Positions 11,912-15,489 of a stretch of 15,489 nt of DNA are shown here, one piece after another. The notes under the pieces were generated by a model. The model did not search any database. It was not told the origin of the DNA and saw nothing but the letters and a program-made list of their open reading frames with translations. Source of the DNA: an uncultured Roseburia sp. (GTDB lineage Bacteria; Bacillota; Clostridia; Lachnospirales; Lachnospiraceae). The DNA is taken from NCBI GenBank assembly GCA_910577925.1, contig CAJTOI010000040.1, positions 1-15,489 of the forward strand. Direction: 5' to 3'. Within the stretch, counting starts at the first letter, position 1. Each line of letters opens with the position of its first letter. The position numbers were made by a program, and so were the translations under genes.

Positions 11912-14038
11912 ATGAAAGAGATGATTAAATTTGGAAAAGGTGTCGTAAAAATGCGGATCCCGATTCTGATTATCAGCATACTGCTGCTGATTCCGTCGGC
12001 ATTCGGATATTTTAACACAAGAGTCAATTATGATATCCTGACGTATCTGCCGGGAGAAATCGAGACGATGAAGGGGCAGGACATTCTGCTTGAGGAGTTC
12101 GGGACGGGGGCGTTTTCGTTTTGCGTCGTGGAAGGGATGGACGCGAAAGGGGTTTCCGCGATGCGGGAAAAAATAGCGGAGGTTCCCCATGTAAAAGACG
12201 CGATCTGGTATGACTCCATTATGGACATCAGTATTCCGATGGAAATGCTGCCGGACGATATCTACGAGTTTTTTAACAACAGGGAGACGGACAGCACGAT
12301 GCTTGCGGTGCTGTACGACACGTCGATGTCGGCGGACGAGACGATGAATGCCATCGAGGAGATCCGCGAGGTCGTACAGGGACAGTGTTATATCAGCGGC
12401 ATGTCGGCGGTCGTGACAGACACGAAGAACCTCTCAAACAGGGAGACGCCGATTTATGTGCTGATTGCGGTTGTGCTTGCGGTGGCAGTCCTGTCCCTGA
12501 CAATGGATTCCGCGATCGTGCCGCTGTTTTTCCTGTTAAGTATCGGATTGGCAATCGTGTATAATCTCGGGAGCAATTTCCTGGCGGGAGAAATTTCCTA
12601 TGTGACGCAGGCGCTTGCGGCGGTGCTGCAGCTGGGTGTCACGATGGACTACTCGATTTTTCTGTGGCACAGCTACGAGGAGCAGCAGGAGCGCTACGCC
12701 GGGGATAAGAAGCGGGCGATGGCCCACGCGATTTCCAACACCATCACTTCCGTGGTGGGCAGTTCCATCACGACGGTAGCGGGCTTTATCGCACTGTGCT
12801 TTATGAGCTTTACGCTCGGTATGGACCTGGGCGTTGTCATGGCAAAGGGAGTCGTGCTTGGCGTTATCTGCTGTGTGACGGTGCTGCCCGCAATGCTTCT
12901 GATATTCGACGGTGCGATCGAGCGGACGAAGCACAAGGCGATCATCCCGGATCTGGGCGGGATCGCGGGCTGGGTCGTAAGGCATTACAGAGCGTTTATC
13001 ATAGCCTTTGCGGTGATTCTGGCGCCGGCGGTATACGGCTATACGCACACGAATGTGTATTATGATCTGGCGGGCACGCTGCCGAAGGACCTCGACAGTA
13101 TTATGGCAAACGATAAACTAAACGAGAATTTCCAGATGGGGGCGACCCATATGATTATCGCGGACAGCGGACTTGACTCCAAAGCCGCAAAGGCCATGCT
13201 CGACGAGATTGACGGCGTGGACGGCGTAAAGATGGCCATCGGCTTTGACTCACTCGTGGGACCCGGGATTCCGGGGGATTTTATCCCGGATAACGTGAAA
13301 GAGATTATGGTAAACGGCGATTATCAGATGATGCTGGTCGGCTCGGAATACGCGGTGGCGTCGGATGAGGTCAACGCGCAGTGCGAGGCGATTAATCAGA
13401 TCATCAAAAAATATGATTCGTCGGCGATGTTAATCGGCGAAGCGCCGTGTACGAAGGATCTGATTGAGATTACGGATGAGGATTTTAAGACGGTCAGCGT
13501 CGTGTCCATCGGAGCGATTTTCCTGATCATCGCGTTTGTGTTTAAATCCGTTTCGCTGCCGGTGATTCTGGTGTCGGTGATTGAGTTTGCGATTTTTATC
13601 AACATGGGAATCCCGGCATACACGCACACGACGCTGCCGTTTATCGCATCGATTGTCATCGGCACGATTCAGCTGGGGGCGACGGTGGATTACGCGATTC
13701 TTATGACAAATAAATACAAAAAGGCAAGGTATCAGGGAGCGGATAAGCGGACGGCGGTGACCGGCGCGCTCCAGGGGTCGATTCAGTCCGTAATGGTCAG
13801 CGCGCTGAGCTTTTTTGCGGCGACTTTTGGCGTCGGAATGTATTCCAATATCGATATGATAAGCTCTCTGTGCTCTCTGATGGCACGGGGCGCGATTATC
13901 AGTATGTTTGTGGTTATCTTTATTCTGCCGTCTATGTTTATGCTGTTTGACAGACTGATCTGTGCGACCAGCATCGGATTTCGAGACAGGAAAGCCGCAA
14001 AGGTCGGCACGACAGAGCACGATGTTTCGGTTCAATAA
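11912..14038 (+). CDS. MMPL/RND family transporter
   Basis: 708 residues with two homologous halves, each having one TM helix, a large extracytoplasmic domain of about 140 residues, and five TM helices. First half: TM at about 14-33, loop 34-178, TM cluster 180-335. Second half: TM 360-378, loop 379-527, TM cluster 528-680. The proton-relay-type Asp-Tyr pairs of MMPL proteins are present in both halves: GVTMDYSIFL (D246, Y247) and GATVDYAILM (D593, Y594). MMPL proteins are proton-driven exporters of lipids, glycolipids or hydrophobic compounds in the cytoplasmic membrane. The start is uncertain: ATGs at 11912 and 11921 both follow only a purine-rich tract (AAAGAAAGAG). The accessory gene starts 22 nt after the stop, so the two are almost certainly an operon, downstream of a TetR regulator. 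The cargo cannot be told from sequence. Confidence 0.9.
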   Translation: MKEMIKFGKGVVKMRIPILIISILLLIPSAFGYFNTRVNYDILTYLPGEIETMKGQDILLEEFGTGAFSFCVVEGMDAKGVSAMREKIAEVPHVKDAIWYDSIMDISIPMEMLPDDIYEFFNNRETDSTMLAVLYDTSMSADETMNAIEEIREVVQGQCYISGMSAVVTDTKNLSNRETPIYVLIAVVLAVAVLSLTMDSAIVPLFFLLSIGLAIVYNLGSNFLAGEISYVTQALAAVLQLGVTMDYSIFLWHSYEEQQERYAGDKKRAMAHAISNTITSVVGSSITTVAGFIALCFMSFTLGMDLGVVMAKGVVLGVICCVTVLPAMLLIFDGAIERTKHKAIIPDLGGIAGWVVRHYRAFIIAFAVILAPAVYGYTHTNVYYDLAGTLPKDLDSIMANDKLNENFQMGATHMIIADSGLDSKAAKAMLDEIDGVDGVKMAIGFDSLVGPGIPGDFIPDNVKEIMVNGDYQMMLVGSEYAVASDEVNAQCEAINQIIKKYDSSAMLIGEAPCTKDLIEITDEDFKTVSVVSIGAIFLIIAFVFKSVSLPVILVSVIEFAIFINMGIPAYTHTTLPFIASIVIGTIQLGATVDYAILMTNKYKKARYQGADKRTAVTGALQGSIQSVMVSALSFFAATFGVGMYSNIDMISSLCSLMARGAIISMFVVIFILPSMFMLFDRLICATSIGFRDRKAAKVGTTEHDVSVQ

Positions 14039-14060
14039 GTCAATATAGGAGGGAATAGTC

Positions 14061-15489
14061 ATGAAATTACCGGAGTTAAAAAGGCATTTTAAAAATAAAT
14101 ACACGATTCGCATTATGGCGGGAGTTCTTGTCGTTGCGCTTGCGGGTACCGGGGCGTCCGCCCGCACGGTAAATGCGGCAAAGAACGACACCGCAGTCGA
14201 GAGTAGCGAGAGTACCGAAAAGGAAGAGAAGGAAGACAATGCAAAGGCCGGGGAATCCGAAAAGAGTGATCTGCTCTCGGATGTGCTGGGTGACGGCGTA
14301 AAGATCGGCGAGAAGGAAGTGGGCAAGGAGGAGACGGTGTATGTTATTTCCGACAGCACGGGCGCGGCGAAGAGCATTATCGTGTCCGACCATCTGATTA
14401 ACAGGGACGGTGAGGCCGTGCTTTCGGATGCATCCACGCTCACGGGAATCACAAATGTAAAGGGAGAAGAGACTTACACACAGAACGGAAGGGAACTGAT
14501 CTGGGCCGCAGACGGAAAGGATATTTACTATCAGGGAACTTCGGCGGAGCAGCTGCCGGTCACACAGAAGATTACCTATTTACTTGACGGGAAAGAGATG
14601 ACCCCGGAGGAGCTTGCAGGAAAGTCCGGCAGGGTGACAATACGCTTTGACTATACCAACAACGAGAAGGTGGAGGCGACGATAGACGGCAAAAAGGAAC
14701 AGATTTGCGTGCCGTTTATGGCGGTCAGCGGAATGGTGTTAGACGAGAGCTTCCGCAATATCGAGGTCACAAACGGTAAAGTGGTGGCGGACGGAAATAA
14801 CAGCGTGGTATTCGGCTATGCGCTGCCGGGGCTTTCGGATTCTCTGGATGTGGATGAAGAGGATTTTGACGGGGATGTCCGTATACCGGAATACTTTGAA
14901 GTGACGGCGGACGTGGAGAATTTCTCGCTGGATATGGCCATGACCGTCGTGGCCAACGCGACAAATTTCCTTGACGCGGAGGGGGAGGACGGACTGTCCT
15001 CAGTAGATGAGATGCTCGATACGCTGACCGACGCGACCGCGCAGCTTGCGGACGGTTCCGCGGAACTGGCAGAGGGAACCGATACGTTAAAAGACGCCAT
15101 GGGGGAATTTACCGACGGCGTCAGGACGTTAAAGGACGGCGTGTCCGCATATACCGACGGCGCGTCGCAGCTTGCGGACGGCATCGCGCAGCTCTCGGGA
15201 AAGACGCCGGAGCTCTCGACGGGTGTCGATACGTTAAACAGCAGCGCGGCTACGCTGTATCAGGGCGTTTCCCTGCTGGACAATACGCTGAATGCGGCAT
15301 TTACCGACCAGGAAAAGGAGAATCTGCAGAAGCAGGTGAATGATACCGTTGCGGCGCAGGAGCAGACGATCAGGGACTCCGCAAAGAGTGCGGTGGACGC
15401 GCAGGCGGAGGCGATCAAGGGCCAGGCGGAAGCGGCGGTGGACGCGCAGGCGGAGGCGATCAAGGGCCAGGCGGAAGCGGCGGTGGACG
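14061..15489 (+). CDS. Secreted or surface LxxG heptad-repeat protein, MMPL partner (partial, runs off the window)
   Basis: 476 codons are visible with no stop before the window edge. AGGAGG (14047-14052) lies 8 nt before the ATG. The N-terminus is basic, then hydrophobic (IMAGVLVVALAGTGASA, 18-34), with likely signal cleavage near ASA or VNA (34-39), and then an acidic, low-complexity Ser/Glu linker (45-70). Residues about 85-300 look like a beta-rich extracytoplasmic domain. From 322 to 399 a hydrophobic residue recurs every seven positions (322, 329, 336, 343, 350, 357, 364, 371, 378, 385, 392, 399), mostly followed by xxG. This is the LxxG heptad repeat seen in YhgE/Pip-like proteins and other envelope proteins coupled to MMPL transporters. 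An Ala/Gln/Glu-rich helical stretch with exact 15-residue repeats starts at 444. It probably works with the upstream transporter outside the membrane as an adaptor or periplasm-spanning coiled element. Confidence 0.82.
   Translation, partial: MKLPELKRHFKNKYTIRIMAGVLVVALAGTGASARTVNAAKNDTAVESSESTEKEEKEDNAKAGESEKSDLLSDVLGDGVKIGEKEVGKEETVYVISDSTGAAKSIIVSDHLINRDGEAVLSDASTLTGITNVKGEETYTQNGRELIWAADGKDIYYQGTSAEQLPVTQKITYLLDGKEMTPEELAGKSGRVTIRFDYTNNEKVEATIDGKKEQICVPFMAVSGMVLDESFRNIEVTNGKVVADGNNSVVFGYALPGLSDSLDVDEEDFDGDVRIPEYFEVTADVENFSLDMAMTVVANATNFLDAEGEDGLSSVDEMLDTLTDATAQLADGSAELAEGTDTLKDAMGEFTDGVRTLKDGVSAYTDGASQLADGIAQLSGKTPELSTGVDTLNSSAATLYQGVSLLDNTLNAAFTDQEKENLQKQVNDTVAAQEQTIRDSAKSAVDAQAEAIKGQAEAAVDAQAEAIKGQAEAAVD
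15390..15489 (+). repeat. Exact 45-nt tandem repeat inside the heptad-repeat gene
   Basis: Unit 1 (15390-15434) and unit 2 (15435-15479) are identical at every base, and unit 3 begins at 15480 and is cut by the window edge. Each unit encodes AVDAQAEAIKGQAEA. Perfect identity at synonymous positions points to recent duplication or ongoing slippage or recombination. The copy number beyond the edge is unknown, and assembly collapse is possible here. Confidence 0.92.

Noticed and set aside
13430..14452. 340-codon minus-strand frame opposite the MMPL and heptad-repeat genes
   Set aside because: It covers the ends of two well-supported genes on the other strand, and its translation is low-complexity Ser/Arg/His-rich, typical of a shadow frame.
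15390..15489. CRISPR-like direct repeats
   Set aside because: The units are contiguous without spacers, are in frame inside a coding gene, and are multiples of three.

Overview
The window looks like chromosomal DNA from a Gram-positive Clostridia gut bacterium, most likely a member of the Lachnospiraceae. The reasons are roughly 50-55% GC, strong AGGAGG-type ribosome binding sites before most genes, sigma-A-like promoters, and a GH31 alpha-glucosidase that closely resembles the characterised Ruminococcus (Blautia) obeum enzyme as I remember it. I see no insertion sequence, integrase, CRISPR array, tRNA or rRNA. The species assignment is inference.

Left part, plus strand (1-6086): an L-fucose/L-arabinose isomerase-family protein, a YitT-family membrane protein, a short DUF362 protein without a ferredoxin insert, a CPBP-family membrane protease, and a one-TM hybrid histidine kinase/receiver protein whose H-box phosphoacceptor histidine is replaced by asparagine. 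These genes are separated by structured intergenic stretches, so they look like several units and not one operon.

Middle, minus strand (6108-9675): a GH31 alpha-glucosidase preceded by an SseB-domain protein, both apparently read from one extended -10 promoter near 9091-9099, with two hairpins at their junction. A YbaK-type Cys-tRNA(Pro) deacylase has its own TTGACA-17-TATTCT promoter. That promoter is back to back with a good plus-strand promoter (TTGAAC-17-TATAGT), and the divergent region carries two inverted repeats.

Right part, plus strand (9889-15489): an SdpI-family membrane protein, a DUF308/HdeD-like membrane protein and a 76-residue unknown protein form a compact operon. Next comes a TetR-family regulator with its own promoter and a perfect 7+7 palindrome at the predicted transcription start, then a strong terminator. 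An MMPL/RND transporter follows, with a secreted or surface accessory protein directly downstream that runs off the window. The accessory protein has twelve LxxG-type heptads in unbroken register, then exact 45-nt tandem repeats at the window edge. TetR, MMPL and the heptad-repeat protein probably form an envelope export module. This module and the asparagine-substituted kinase are the parts most worth following up. I do not see clear evidence for a wholly new system.
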